Shown: piece after piece, positions 1 to 13,400 of the stretch | How the letters are laid out: each line of letters begins with the position of its first letter | How positions within the stretch are numbered: the stretch's first letter is position 1 | Program-made: the position numbers and the translations under genes | Assembly: GCA_013398015.1 (NCBI GenBank) | Contig: VZRR01010901.1 | Location: 744,857-808,856 of the forward strand | DNA from: Oreocharis arfaki | Taxonomy: Eukaryota; Chordata; Aves; Passeriformes; Paramythiidae | Direction of reading: 5' to 3' | DNA: 64,000 nucleotides | Notes under the pieces: generated by a model | What the model was told of the DNA's origin: nothing | The model's input: only the letters and a program-made list of their open reading frames with translations | Database searches by the model: none

Positions 1-1939
1 GATAAAGAAGAATCCTACTTAATAAACAGTAGTCTACAAAGTTAGTTTTGTAATACACTGTTATTTGATATAATCTGATAATTGGAAACTTCATCTGAAA
101 CAAGCAATACGTTTCCTGCTGGTTTGATCCCTGGCATTATTTACTTACCAAAATTTCAAGGCTCTACATTCTGTCCCACATAGTCCTGCCTGAGAATGAT
201 GTTAAAAGTAAGTGACAGTTTCCATTTCACTCCAAAACAGACACATGTTAGAAGCTGCTTATAATTTCATTGAATTTGTTTACCATACATTATCATAAAA
301 ATTACCCTGCTGTTTACTTGTATATTCTACATCAGAATTTCTACTTGCTAGAAACACTTCTAAGGAAAACAGTGTGTATATATACACTGGAATAGTAAAC
401 CAACAAACATATCATTTTGTATACACAAAGTTATGGCAAGGCAATTGAATCTGCAGCAACTTCTAAAGATGACAGATTACTGATATAAAACAAAAATATA
501 ATTACAAGTATCTGTTCATAATCAGTTTCTAAAAGACCTAAACACCTATTTCCTTTATCACATTTGCAAAACACTGGTCAGTTGTAGCATCCATCAGGCT
601 GACCAAGTGTGAGGCCAGTTCGAGAGCAGTTATTCATTGTGTGCTCTTCCTACTTTTCAGTCAAATATGTATGTATATTTACAGGAAAGGCAGAAAAGAG
701 CATAGCAGCACAAAGGGACGAGATGTCTACCCTCCTGCCAATCTTTCTCAATAGGCAGAGTAGCAAAACGAAGCTGGTATTGACTGCTACTGGGTAGCAG
801 TAATGAAGACTGCATAGATTCTGGTAATTTTCATTGCACAGCAGCTCTAGAAAGAAAAAGCTGAAGATACTTAAGACAGTACTTCACATCCACAATGTTT
901 TTTGCAGCAAGAATAAAGAATGAACTGAGTACCTAAAATGCTCATTTTGAAGAAGTGGCAGTTTAGTGGTGATAAATACTGACAACACATACCTAGAGAA
1001 GTTTTAAGTAACAGGAAGAGAAGCTGTAGATTTTTTTTTTCCTTACGTATGCAAATATGAAATCCAAAGCTAGGGATTGCTTGCTGTATTTTGATGAGAC
1101 AAGAACATACATTATGTTCAAATACTTGAAGAGAGAAAGTGGTTTGGGTTCCTGAAGCTTTAAAACGAAAACAGCTGCACTACAGCTGTGCATCTCAAGA
1201 AGTCAATAAAGACAGACAATTTTTTCTAGAAGCTATGAGTTTGAGTGTGCCATTTATCAGGGAGAAACATGTTTGGTTTTAATTTAAATACTGCTTTGAT
1301 ATATGCTATCAGAAACTAGCCAGGAGATAACAAATTATTCTAGCTAAATTGTATGCAATTTACCAATAGCAGCATTTCTTGAGAATGTCACGAGGACAGC
1401 GATAGCTCCAGTGGTTTGTTTACAATGTGCTTCACTCTTAGCATTAATCCCAACCACCATGTCCCACAAGGTTAAATGAAACCATCCTGCTCGCTGACCT
1501 CTGCTTTGTACTGGCAGGCAAGTTATTAAAGCACAGCAAAGAACAGCACCTATTTTGCATACAATTACTTAAATCAAGGATCAAGGTTTGACATATCTAG
1601 TTATTATTATGCTAGACTTGATAAAATTGCTAAAGTATAAAGCTACTTCATGTTACCTGAGGCTTCTTAAACAATTGAAACAACCCTTTTCTAACACTGT
1701 CTTTCATGCATTTTAATTGTGCTTGATACACACAAAGCTCCAAAGTTTTAGAGATTTTTCAGCAGATTTTTGATATGTTTTCCTTAGTGTAGCAATAGCT
1801 ACACCTGTAATTGTAAAACTCTTAATGGTTACAAAGTGGGGAAGTGACAGAGGAGGCGCAACTGCTGCAACAGGCAGGAACTTGTCACCATTGCCCTCCA
1901 TCCCTTAAGTAACACATTCAGTCTGGTGGAAAGATGACA

Positions 1940-2130
1940 GGGAATCTTCTGTGTCACGTGCCCTGTTTGCCTAACAGGCCTCTCCCAGGGAAGGTAGGGT
2001 GCAACTCCTGTAATCTGTTTCTCTCTTGGACTCCCGGATACTCCTCAACCTATTCACCTCCTGGTGGAGTTCCCTGAGGTCTTTCCAGCTCAGGAAACCC
2101 CCCTGGGCAGCACGCTAGAGTGCTCTACCA
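1940..2130 (-). mobile_element. Decayed CR1 ORF1-like coiled-coil relic
   Basis: Minus-strand translation from about 2090 gives WKDLRELHQEVNRLRSIRES followed by KRETDYRSCTLPSLGEA, then a stop and ANRARDTED. The heptad-like RLRSIRES pattern resembles, from memory, the coiled-coil part of avian CR1 ORF1-type proteins. An in-frame stop and the lack of a longer frame show that it is dead. The family name is tentative. Confidence 0.5.
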
Positions 2131-5100
2131 CAGATCATGTTGACAGTGCAGCCTCTTGCCTCAGCACCTGAGTTTACTTACTTACTTCACAGTTTACTTT
2201 CTCTTATTTATGGATTCTGTACAACATCAAGAGATAAAGAATCATCCGTTATTCAAGGAGTGGCTACTGTCTTGTAGCCTGAAGACAGGAGTGTTAAAAG
2301 GATATCCATCACACAAGACAAACTGCAAGTCCTAACCATCAAAATGTCAATAAAGAGTATAGCATCATATTATGAACTGACAATGCCATTTTTATTTCTA
2401 CTTTGTCCAAAGGATTATACTTCAGGGGACGATAAAAGTCCAAGGAAGGTGACCACTAACAACCTAAATACAGAGTTATTTAACACTGTGTTTAACAAAA
2501 CTAACAGCTTTTAATGAGTGTATACAGATACTTAACATATTTATATAGTATGTCTAAAGTCTGTAATAAAGTACAAATACCAGGAAGGCAATGGTTATGC
2601 AACCATGGATAGATTGAGAACCCCTGTGAAGACAGCACCATACCTACAGCTTCCAAGAACCTTATGTCTTTGTTCTTTCTCAGGAGAGCAAGAAACAGGA
2701 ACATTACTGATGCTCCTTCAGATGATAGCTTATATAAACAAAGCTAATTTTCTTTGCTCATTTTTTTCTTTACAGTAACTGGGAAATACAATGGATAAAA
2801 TGGTTGCTGAACCTGGACAAAACATGCAATAATCTAGTCAGATTAAATTCAATTTACTTGCAGACAGAAAATAGTTACTATAAAAAGCCTCACTTTTTTG
2901 CTTTGAAAATGCATCCCTAATATTATAAACAATTTAAGTACAGAGAAACAAAATAACCAACCCATGCCTATGACTTATGAGAGCAGTTGAAACTAAATTT
3001 CAAGATCCATTTGCCATTAAATATTTGCCATATTTATTCTTTTCCCCCTAACATAGTTATGCATGTGCGTTTTTAGGCATAAAGATAGTTCACTCCAGCA
3101 CAGCTACCCTATTTGGAAAGAGGCTTGTGAAATCAGTGTAAAAACATCCACACAGCTTTCCCCAGTATAATTTCTGCAGCACAATAGAACATTGAAATGC
3201 ATATATTTAAGGCAGGAATTTAATCAAGCCCAGGATTAGCAGGACCAATGGAGTTACTCACCATCAGCAATAGACAAAACATGCCTGGCTACCCACTGAC
3301 CTTTTAAAAATGGTACTCACAGTTTACATGTGCATCAATGTCCATGCATGTCAAAAGCAGTAAAATTCTAACTTTTTGAGACAATCTGTTGAAAGACAGG
3401 GTGGAAGTCTTCAGCAAACCACCTGCTCTAGTAACCACTTACACACCACTGCAATCTTTGCAAATCTCTTCAGACATCTGCAACTGCAAGGCTCCAATCA
3501 CAAGGGAGAATTACACATACACTTTCTAAAGAATAGCTTTGGTTGCTGCTGTTCTTCTCTCTTGTAAATCACTTACATTTGCAGGAAAATCATGCAATTC
3601 CTGGACATCAGGTGGATGAAAACCCTATTTCAATCTCCGTTTTCCACCATGAGAGCTCTACGTGCGTTCTCTGTGACAGTAAAGCTTGCTAGAGAGATTC
3701 CTGCCTCCTAATCAGCATCCAAACACATTCCCAGCTCTTGATAACTCTTGATTATGCCAGCACAAGTGCCTCTGGGTAATGTTGTGAAAAGTTATAAAAT
3801 GTGTGAATTAAAAAAACAAAAAGAAAAAAAACAAAAGAGTGAAGTTCTCTTTTAGTCCAGAACATTCTACAAGCAAACCAAAATCCAAACGGGCCACCAG
3901 AACCTTTAGTTACCAAAGCAAGATTCAGGAGAGGATCAGTCTCACTTAGTTTTTGTTGCAAGAGTTGAACTGGAGAAGTTAAACAGATGACCCAACATGT
4001 TTTCTTCCTGCATCCCACACTTGATCTCATGTGCAGTGCTGCATTTTCCAGACGGATTTTCCCTCAGCAAACTAGTATTTTTAGCTCTTAAGTGTCTCCT
4101 TTCAGATAGCGTTTGCTGACAGACCGCTTTGATCTTAATACATATCAAAAGAGTCTAAATTACAAATTCCTAAATAAACTGCTTACATTTGACTATGCTC
4201 TCTTTAAATTTTAATCAGGGTAGAACACAAAAGGGACAATGTTTCAGCTCCTAGCATCTCAGTTGGGTAGGATATTCCACATACAGCTCATGTCTCCTTT
4301 ATCAGTCTATTGCCAGCTGCTGAACTCTGATACATTATTTGATTCTCGATGGTACTTATTTCCATGCCTTTTGCTGTATTTTTGATTAACAGTCTACAGT
4401 GATTCCAAAAACTAAAGAATGTAAGATGCATTAAAGCACACTTCCAACCACGTGTAAGTGTCAAAACCCAAAGTGAATTTGAAGACACGAGATATTTAAT
4501 ACACAGTAGGAGGCACTTTTCAGTTCAAGCTTTGCATCCTATAGATCAGATATTTTCAAGTACAACTCCTATCCAAAAAGTCAAGTAAGGTAGAAAGAAA
4601 GTTTCAGAATTCTGATTATTGATATCATTAAATCCAATGTATTTCTAAGCTTTAAAGTATGCATTGAGATTGTGAATATTTTAAGATGTTTCTGTAAGTT
4701 ATGAATGTATTTGCAACAACCTATTTACTCAAACACTTCAAGTGTTTTTTCTAGTTAACGCAGTAAGAACACATACATGGAAGACACAGACAGGTGGCTT
4801 AAGTAAGATTATTGATTTTAAACAATGTGACTAATGAATTCTCCTGGGCAATAAAGGTTTATGGATAAATCCCACAAACTTGAGGAATGCATAAAGACAT
4901 ATATAATTGGTTTAGAGGAATGAGACACTCAGACTTTTATATAAACTACAGCTGTTATTTCTCACAGCTGACAAATACTTCACTATTCCTCTACAACAGG
5001 CCATTGAGGGACAGGCACGTAAAACTTATTTTAGGTTTAAAATTGCACTTTAAATAGGCATCTCTTCCCAGGTCTAAGAGGGCATCTCTAAATCCCAGCT

Positions 5101-6964
5101 CAGAAAGGTTTCAGAACTGTGACCTCACTATTGCGTCAATATGCAGGACAGCAGGAGGCAGCAGTGACAACACAAGATCCAAACCTCAGTGTGGCGTTCA
5201 ACAGAGAAATAGCCCTGAAAGATAGTTACCCTAAAAATGCAAATTCTGGTCCAGGCAAAACATGTGTAAGAATCCAGAGGTTTTAGAGCAGCTCCAACTC
5301 TTGTTTAGGTACTCAGAAAAAATAGACTGTAGAACCCCACATGACTTACAGACACAAAACAGATTTAGGTCCCTCTGGCTGACCTTGGTAACGTCAACAG
5401 GTATCACAATGAACAGGAATGCTGAGGTTTGTACTATTCTCCACTTTCTCCCTACCACCAAAAGCACAAATGTACTTCAAATGTGAACCCTGTTTATAGC
5501 AATTACTTAAATTCCTCCAGAGCGTGCATTAGCATTTTAAAAAGCATCTGTGAGATGCAGTGACTGATAGGGCATTTTAGAAAAATGTTTTAAAATGTTC
5601 TCCTTTGCTTTACTTGTAATAGACTAAAATTAATAGCAACAGGAAATTACTTTAAAAAGTAACTATCAATTGGGATGAAATGTAGGACATAAGAGGGCAG
5701 CATGAAAGATTGGAATGAATGACAGACAGGAGATAAGACATAATAATTTCTCATTATTTTTGGTTTAACCAAATCAGAAGAAACTCAAAGTACTTGTTAA
5801 CACTGCTGAAAATCCATGTAATGCAAAGGCATACCAGCCCACAATTTTCCAGAGAAATCTGCAAGAAATTAGAGGAATAATGATCCGAAACAAAGGTAAA
5901 AGCAAAGGTGCTTGAGGGATAGGAAGGAATCTCCTCAAAATGCAGCTAGGCCTTCAGTCCTCTAAGTAAAGGGCTCTGCACAGCTATTATTTTACAAAAC
6001 TGTCTGCTTTACCAATTTACATGGAATTTATTGTTTTCTTTTGCCACAGTCTTCAATACATTGTTTCTCTCTCTCTGCCTATCAAAATTTGGTGGCCAGC
6101 CCCACACAGAAGCAAAGTGATTTTTGCATTGAACTAGCTACTTCTTGTAAGGATATAAATCAATTATAGCACACAACAGATGAAAATATAAAGAAACAAT
6201 AAATATCCCCAAGTAAACAGTTTTACAAAAAATAAAATGCATTCAGATTTCAGGCAGCTATTGAAGAACAAAATTAGGTAGATATTGTTCTGGGCTTACA
6301 GTCTTAAGATGGTAGGAAGTACATCTATTCAGGAATTGATTTGGATGGGGTTACATTACTAACCTACAGAAGAGGTGACACCACAGTTACAGGGCAGATG
6401 CTAACTGATCTCAGCACATAGACAACCTTTTAGCCACCTACTACAGGATCCCTGAATCTTCTCAGCCAGATGCATTTAAGTCTGCACAGATAGCTGTAGG
6501 CAGAAATGCTTTATTTCCCCTCACATGCTATAGGACCTCCTCATAAAACTCAACAAAAACTTAAAGTCATTGCAGAGAAAAGTCCAGACACAGAAGCAAC
6601 ATTTACCAGACTGCTCAGGCATTCAATTTTCTCAGCCTTTTTGGCACTTTGAAAACCAATGTACACTGAAAGATGTGACAGCCTACAAGAAATTTAGAAG
6701 GCTGTACAACACTGTCCTGAAACTGTGCTGTTAAACTGTCATAACCTGTATTGGTTGTGAGCCTATCCATACTGCTATACAGCCCAAGGTGAGAAAAATA
6801 AGAAATTATCATATTTTTCTGTAGCTGTCTACTGATTCTCATTTGAAAAAGTACCTAATAATGCTTCTCTGTTTGACTTACATTACTGCGTTTTCATATG
6901 CAGGCATAAGGTTGCTGAACAGCTTAAAGGAAAAAAGGGAAACTTGGGGGAAAAAAAATAATCT

Positions 6965-7120
6965 TGCATTGCCAACTATGCAATTGGCAGCCAACTGTGC
7001 ACTTGCAGCCAGGAAAGCCAACCACATTGTGGGCTGCACCAAGAGAAGTGTGGCCAGCAGGTCAAGGGAGGGGATTCTGCCCCTCCACTCTGTTCTCATG
7101 ACACTCCATCTGGAGTGTGG
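6965..7120 (+). mobile_element. CR1 LINE fragment (3' region, truncated at both ends)
   Basis: The stretch contains AAAGCCAACCACATTGTGGG, then a CTGCACCAAGAGAAGTGTGG block, then GGCCAGCAGGTCAAGGGAGG and GATTCTGCCCCTCCACTCTG. This is the standard wording of avian CR1 upstream of its 3' end. The usual downstream part and terminal tail are missing. It lies antisense to CHID1 in an intron, 250 bases from the 7374-7466 exon. Confidence 0.8.
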
Positions 7121-7373
7121 GGGAGAATAAGGGCAGAATAGCACCTCTCCTTGTTGCTCCTCTGTCACATCAAAAATTAAGAGGTATATATGAATGCACA
7201 TAGTTACCAAGACTGTTCAGCACAACACACATGGAGAAAGTACTACCAATCAAACACAAATAATTTCTTATTCTTTTCAACTGCACAGCTTTAAACAAAG
7301 CTTTGAACTTACTGTTTATCAGACAAGAAAGCATTTCTCATGTGGAACCTACCATCTAAATAGGAATACTCAC

Positions 7374-7466
7374 CCTGCTGCAACTGCAGGAGGGATGACC
7401 AGTATGAGTTTAAGTTGTGCTTCGTGCAGAGCTTCAGAAAGGTGAGTGAGCAAGTGAATCAACTCC
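7374..7466 (-). CDS. CHID1: CHID1 seventh coding exon (last one in the window)
   Basis: 93 nt between acceptor ATGTTTCAG and donor GTGAGT, separated from the previous exon by a 9.2-kb intron. With the two carried-over bases it encodes TELIHLLTHLSEALHEAQLK and then LILVIPPAVAA, matching the human LIHMLTHLAEALHQARL...LVIPPA segment. It ends with two bases of a glycine codon, so the next exon must lie further left. I saw no candidate for it down to position 1. Confidence 0.94.
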
Positions 7467-10400
7467 CTGAAACATAAATATACTGTTAGAGAGAAAGGCA
7501 GGAAAACTGCTGCTATGTATTGACGAGAACAAGTAACAGTAGTAATAACTGAAAAGATGCAGCTGGCAAGAGAGACAAACACAATTTGTTGCAAATGATC
7601 ATAGCATAAAAAAACAATTAGGAAGACTGATTAGGTTTACCTTCTTTAAGGACTATGAACACTGCACTGCTCGAGACAGTCTTAGTTTTATTGGAACTCG
7701 TGATCACCTTGGGGTTTAAGTTTTTCAGAGTTTTATTTTAATCTAACTATGCATTGTTAGCATGTAAAACAAGCCAGTATATTTTATCAGAGCAGGTCAC
7801 CTCTTGAGGCCATTTTTGGTGAAAAGAATTAGATCAACAGAAGAACCAAAAGCTGTTCTGAAGAAGCAGCTGCAGAAGAGATTAAAGTCGTCACTGTGTT
7901 GCTACACACAAGAATTTGTGAAGATGCTTTCACAGCAAAACACGCAATCTTCAAGGGCTATTTCTGAGGCCTGTGTTTATAAACATTTATTCTGCGCTTT
8001 TTTTTTCCTGTATAAATAATCCTTTTGTTTCTCAATACCTACAAAATACATGTTTGACAACGTCACATCCGGAAATAGCATCTTCTGTATGCATCATTTA
8101 AACAAAGACTCCCACAAAAGCTCGTTTTCATATCCATATTCTAGATATTTCAATAGGAAAATAAACTTAAAAATTCTTATGCAAACTGTTTTTAGCACTC
8201 CTGACTGGAAGGGTGATGTTAATAGAAAACGCTTCAGTCTGCAGAAACAAAGTCTAATGCCATCTTAAGAGAAATTCAATATTACCTTAAATTTGCATTA
8301 CAAACATGGCCCATTTGAGTGCCTTTCTTAAGTCATTTGATTTTTCAGAACAAAGTTAACTTTCCTATTTTTCAGCTGGCCAGGAGGCTCCACAAACACA
8401 GTCAGATGATATTAGTACAGAACCCTAGATCCATTTAAGACCATGCTTAAACCAGAACCAAATGAAAAGCAACTTCACCACCCATTCCAGGAGGCTAAAA
8501 GTGCTTAAGCAGGAAAGGCAGAATAGACAACAGCCATCATCCAAGCTTTTTGCTTCACCTCAGCTGGATTAGACCTGAACTCTCAGAAACAACATCTTGG
8601 TACTGTCATGCCTTTCAAGGTAGTACAATCCTAGAGATATTCTTCTGAAATTATTGCTCTTCCAATATAATTATCCATCACAGTGCTTATGCTTGATTTG
8701 CACGATGTAGACACTATCCAAAGGTAACCACGTATTTTCATTTTCCCTGAAATGGTTTGCTGCCTGCCGAAAACTTCCTAAGGCCTACAAAAGCCATTAC
8801 TCTCAAAATCCTGGCAAACAAACAAAGCACGTTTTATCACTTTACCAATAACAGCAATATTTTGTGCTTACAATTTGAGAGCTGGCTGTGCTGAACAGCC
8901 CTTAACAATGAACTATCACACTGCCACCTATATTTCACTTCTGGAGGAAGACATGGGATTACAGAAATCAGCTTTTGGTCTGTCTACAGCATGTTCTTCT
9001 ACCCTTCTTGCTCTGGGAGACCAACAGCTTTCCCTCCTGTTACTTATACATGCATTCCACATTAGGAGTGTCACTATTCAGACAAAACCATAGCATAGAA
9101 GAATCCTTTTCCATAGGAGCACATTAAAAAATTACAACACTAATCTAAACAGACATTTATTGACATAAACATACACATCTATCACAACCCCCACATGACA
9201 TAATATTATCAAAAACTATAGTCGGTATTAAAACTAGGTAAGCAAGCTTTCCCACTGATTTGTATCTCGTGGCTTAGTGATCTTTTTGGCTAATTATGCC
9301 CAAACTACAGTATAACTCAACCTTTATTAGATGTCAGAGATGCTACCTATAAGATAAATTTGACCAAAGAATCAATTCCTTTAGCCTTGAGATTATTCTA
9401 CAGTGTTCAACAGCAGGGATCTCTCTTCTCTGCCTGGCTGCCTTTGCTAGCTGCAGGAGCTTTCAGAACTCTACACCATGCAAAACATTTTCGGACTTTA
9501 ACTATTTAGAAGATAAGGGGATAAAAAGAAGGGCAGGATAGGACAAAAGAACCTAGCAAAGGTACAGAACAAGATAACATCTTTTTCGTTTAGAAACAAG
9601 GTTAACACCCTCACTCCCATTCTGCAGAGGCAAAAACTGATCCACAAAGGCAGCGACACAGCAACAAAAACAGTGACTGCACAAAAAAAGTCATATGTTG
9701 AAACATATAGTGTAGAACCGAAACCTACAACTGTAAACACAAGACAGAGATTTGTGGCCTGAAAAAGGGGCAGGAATGCAGTTTGCATTGTTGGTGCACT
9801 CAAGACTCTAAAACAGGCTACATCTAAACAGCCACTTCCTGCCCTCCCCCCAACAAATTCAATCAGTATTGATCTGGCTGAAAAATAATTACCTTCAACT
9901 TGAAGGAGGTCAAGAAGAAAAGAGACAGGTGAAAAACTGCAGATTTTTGCTGAAGAAACACAGATTGATATCTACTCACTAACCTGTCAAGCCAGGTTTC
10001 TGGGCCCTGAAAACCTTCTGGCAAATCAGGCAGGATTAACAGCTAAAGACTTAATTTAGGCTCACCTCCATGTGCTGGCCAAGACAGACACAGTAAATCA
10101 AATGTGCACTCCTCCCTCTCCCCCAAAGAGCAATATCGGAACGTTCATTCATTGTGCTATAAATTAAAACTTTACTGTGTCCCAACAGTGCTTTCCAGTG
10201 TTTTAAAAGCAATATTCTCCAATGTTACCACTGGCAGTTTTGAAAGAAAAGCTACTGACATTTTAAACATTTTTATAGGAGACAGGAAAGTAGGCATAGA
10301 ATCAATCTTTCTAAAGAAGCTTCATTAAATATTTACCAGACACTTCACTATAGTCAAGTCTAACTTCAGAGTAGCTACTAAAACATTGGCAGCTTTAAGA

Positions 10401-13400
10401 TTCTATCTTGAGCTAAGTAAGGTCTACTTCATTCATACTATTTCAGGCCTTCTCCTATCACTACTGTTTGATAGGTCAATTTTCCAAGTGTTTATGATTT
10501 CAAGGTACCTTGTCCCCTACAAAGTAGGCAGACCTCCAATTTTTCATCACCCAAAGTTTGTGGAAAGCTTATTTTTCAAAAAATCACCTTTTCCCAGCAT
10601 TGCTGGTCTACTGTGTTTTGGACACCTTGTAGAACAGTTTACTTCAGTGCACGAGAGTGGGATGTCGATGCATTTGAGAAGCCTTGCAGAAGATACGAAA
10701 GGTTGTCACACCTCCCCTTCAGTTACAAGACCTTTCAGAGCTCTGCAACTTTCCAACTTCAGTCACCTTTTTGCACAAATTGGGAGGCAGTACTCCCCAA
10801 AATTTATGCCTTGTCAAGAAAATTGGACAAAATAAAGCTGTCTACTTGAAGAAGAAATTGCCCTTTTCTGCCATTTCATTGCCTAGTTAATACCAAGAAA
10901 CTGGAGTGAATTATGGCAAATCTTTGATTCATAGATTAATTTTTCAGGGACTAACATGAAGGATACAACTGCTGGAAGAGCTTTTTCCTCCTATACTCCT
11001 ACCAACATTAATAAGATGCCTGAAGGTCATCTTCTGCATAGAGTGACAAAAAAAATCACGTTTTTCAGATTGATTCTGTGTGATGGCAGTGCCATCTGTC
11101 AAGTAATGCTGGACTGATCAGAATATTGTGCGCATTTTTATGCAGCCTGTGAGAGTCTTATGAGTATATTATGCCTTTTTAACATGATACCCAGGTCTCT
11201 GGAGAAAAACAAACCCACCCAGTAAACCCACAATTGAGATTAGTAAGTGAGACATGGTCTTGTCTAGCTGTTAACTGCATAAGTAGGAGAGCCTCTGCTT
11301 GCTCGGGTCTCTCAATATTTCTGCCATGTACATTTCTACACTTAAATGCCACGGCATGAATAACTTCAAATATGTTATTGCAAAATCAGGCAAGAAAGTT
11401 TTAGGAAAAAAAAGACAGTTATTTAAGAAGTAGGTTTAAACTACAAGAACCAGCAAAACAGATTAGAATTGAGGTATCATCTGCACAGGATATCTCAGCT
11501 CATTTAGATTTCTATTAGGAGACTAGTTTTCTATGTGTTAGGGTAAAAGGTGGGTAGCAGAACATTTTTTCACTGTGCAATGATGGCAAGCATGAAAGGA
11601 AGCAGCATCAGTTAGATACAGTCTTTCATCTCACATTAAATTTGATGCCACTGTGACTTGTATATTAATAGTTCTACTCCCAGAAAATACAGGGAATAAG
11701 TAGGTACCAGTGCTATAGAGGGTACTTCAAAGTATCTGTATTAGACATCTGCAAGAGCCTGAAGTGGTCAGTATAAAGCCCCCCAAACAGGTCCATGCAC
11801 ACATATCAAGACAATTCAGATTCTTCAGATGGAACAGGTGTTATTTCTAAAATTAAGAACCCAAACAGAAGAACCTAATGCCATTTTATACATGTGAAAG
11901 TATACAAAGCATGCATACAGCATTGCTGTGCAAGGCTCGAGGCACCAAGGCTCCTACATGAAGAGCCAGAGAAGAGGCAGCTCAGGATATCTGACATGAA
12001 AGCAGGAAAACATATTTAGGCACATAATTCTCTTTCAAAAATTGATAATGTTGATAAAATCAACATCTAATGAATATGCAAAATAAAACAGTACAAAGGA
12101 TTTATATGATTTAGGACTATAGTCTGCTAAGCATTACATAAGAATTCTATAACCCTGAACCAGAATGATTGGAAAATTTTTTTTCTTGAAAAAACCCAAA
12201 CTAGTTTGAGATAGTTTTGCTTAAGAACACATAAACCAGAAGATACTTAAGGAGCCTGAAACCACAGAATTTCATGTTTTAGTAGATGCCAGCAACATAA
12301 CTTCTTAGCAACATTTCACCTCATATGCGATGCCAGCTAGAATAAACAGGAAGCTGAAGACTCTTCTTAGAAAACTCCTTGGGCCTTGAAGGAAAATTTT
12401 TCACTCATTTCTAAAGTTGAATTGAGTACCCCCCAAAAATAAAGGTTTTCTAGAAACATGCAAAGGGCTGACAGAGGGGTGTCTAAGTTTACATAATTTT
12501 AAAAGTGCTCAGTGATCACAGGTTCTAAAAGAGGTTGGTCACAGGATTTATGGGTCACAAAAGAGCTAGCACTGTTACCCTGGTACATGAAGATTCTTAC
12601 AGAATTTAATGATCACAAAGTTTTTAGGCAATTTTCTAGCCTCAACATCAAGACACGAGGGAGAGCATATGTTATGAAAATGTCCATCCAATATGCAGGT
12701 TCAGCTACTGAAAAAAGGTATCTCATGGGGATACTTGCTTAGCTAAGGTCAACTGAGAAGAGACCTCCAGCTGCAATTAACCCAGCTTTCTGATATATGA
12801 AGTAGGTTTTAAATCACAGCCCAGTTTATTGGTGAGTTAGGACACCAATTTGCAGGTTTTCAGATTCTTTTGCAGACTCACCTGCTTCTAGGTGCACTCT
12901 GCTACAAAGTATCACTGCACAGTTTCTTTAGAGAGTGGATGCTGATTTCGTAGCTGAAACATTGTATCAGGCACAAATACTCCATACGCAAATCCCCCTG
13001 CAGTCATTTTAAACTGGATAAAGAAACCTGTGCTCTATCGAGTGTTCCTGCAACACTAAGGCAGCGCACGGGACACGATCACAGATCTTCTCCATAACAC
13101 AGTTAAAAACATCACAAGAATAATTTCCATAGCTTTCCCCTCAACATAGATATCTGAAATATATTGAATAATTGAGTGCCATTTATTAATTTAATAGCTA
13201 GGTACCCACTTAATTTAGGTTTTGAAAAACGAAAACCATAATGATTCTCCGTAAAATATTTTTCCCTAGATTGACACCACTGCTCTAACATTTCATAAGA
13301 CAAGCTGGCAGCTTGTCCCCATATATTTTTATGCACCTGTGTTGAGTTTCAATAACCTTTCAGTAATTGTTTATGTGAGACTATTTTTAAAATTCGTTTT

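Larger units (their letters stand above)
1..7373 (-). other. CHID1: CHID1 intron following the seventh coding exon (runs off the left edge)
   Basis: AT-rich DNA following the donor of the 7374-7466 exon. I searched it by eye on the minus strand for the remaining conserved CHID1 segments (the MTYDYS, FYGMDY and WELGQGLDYFYDLL regions) and found none, so the next exon should lie outside the window. It contains a possible CR1 ORF1 relic at 1940-2130 and a CR1 fragment at 6965-7120. Nothing else is recognised. Confidence 0.7.

Noticed and set aside
5231..5467. Minus-strand frame with the segment AFLFIVIPVDVTKVSQRDLN considered as a CHID1 exon or transposon piece
   Set aside because: It does not match the expected CHID1 segments and no transposon family was recognised.
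10386..10835. A plus-strand open frame of 149 codons in a CHID1 intron
   Set aside because: No recognisable domain, biased composition or splice support; it lies antisense in AT-rich intron and overlaps other random frames.
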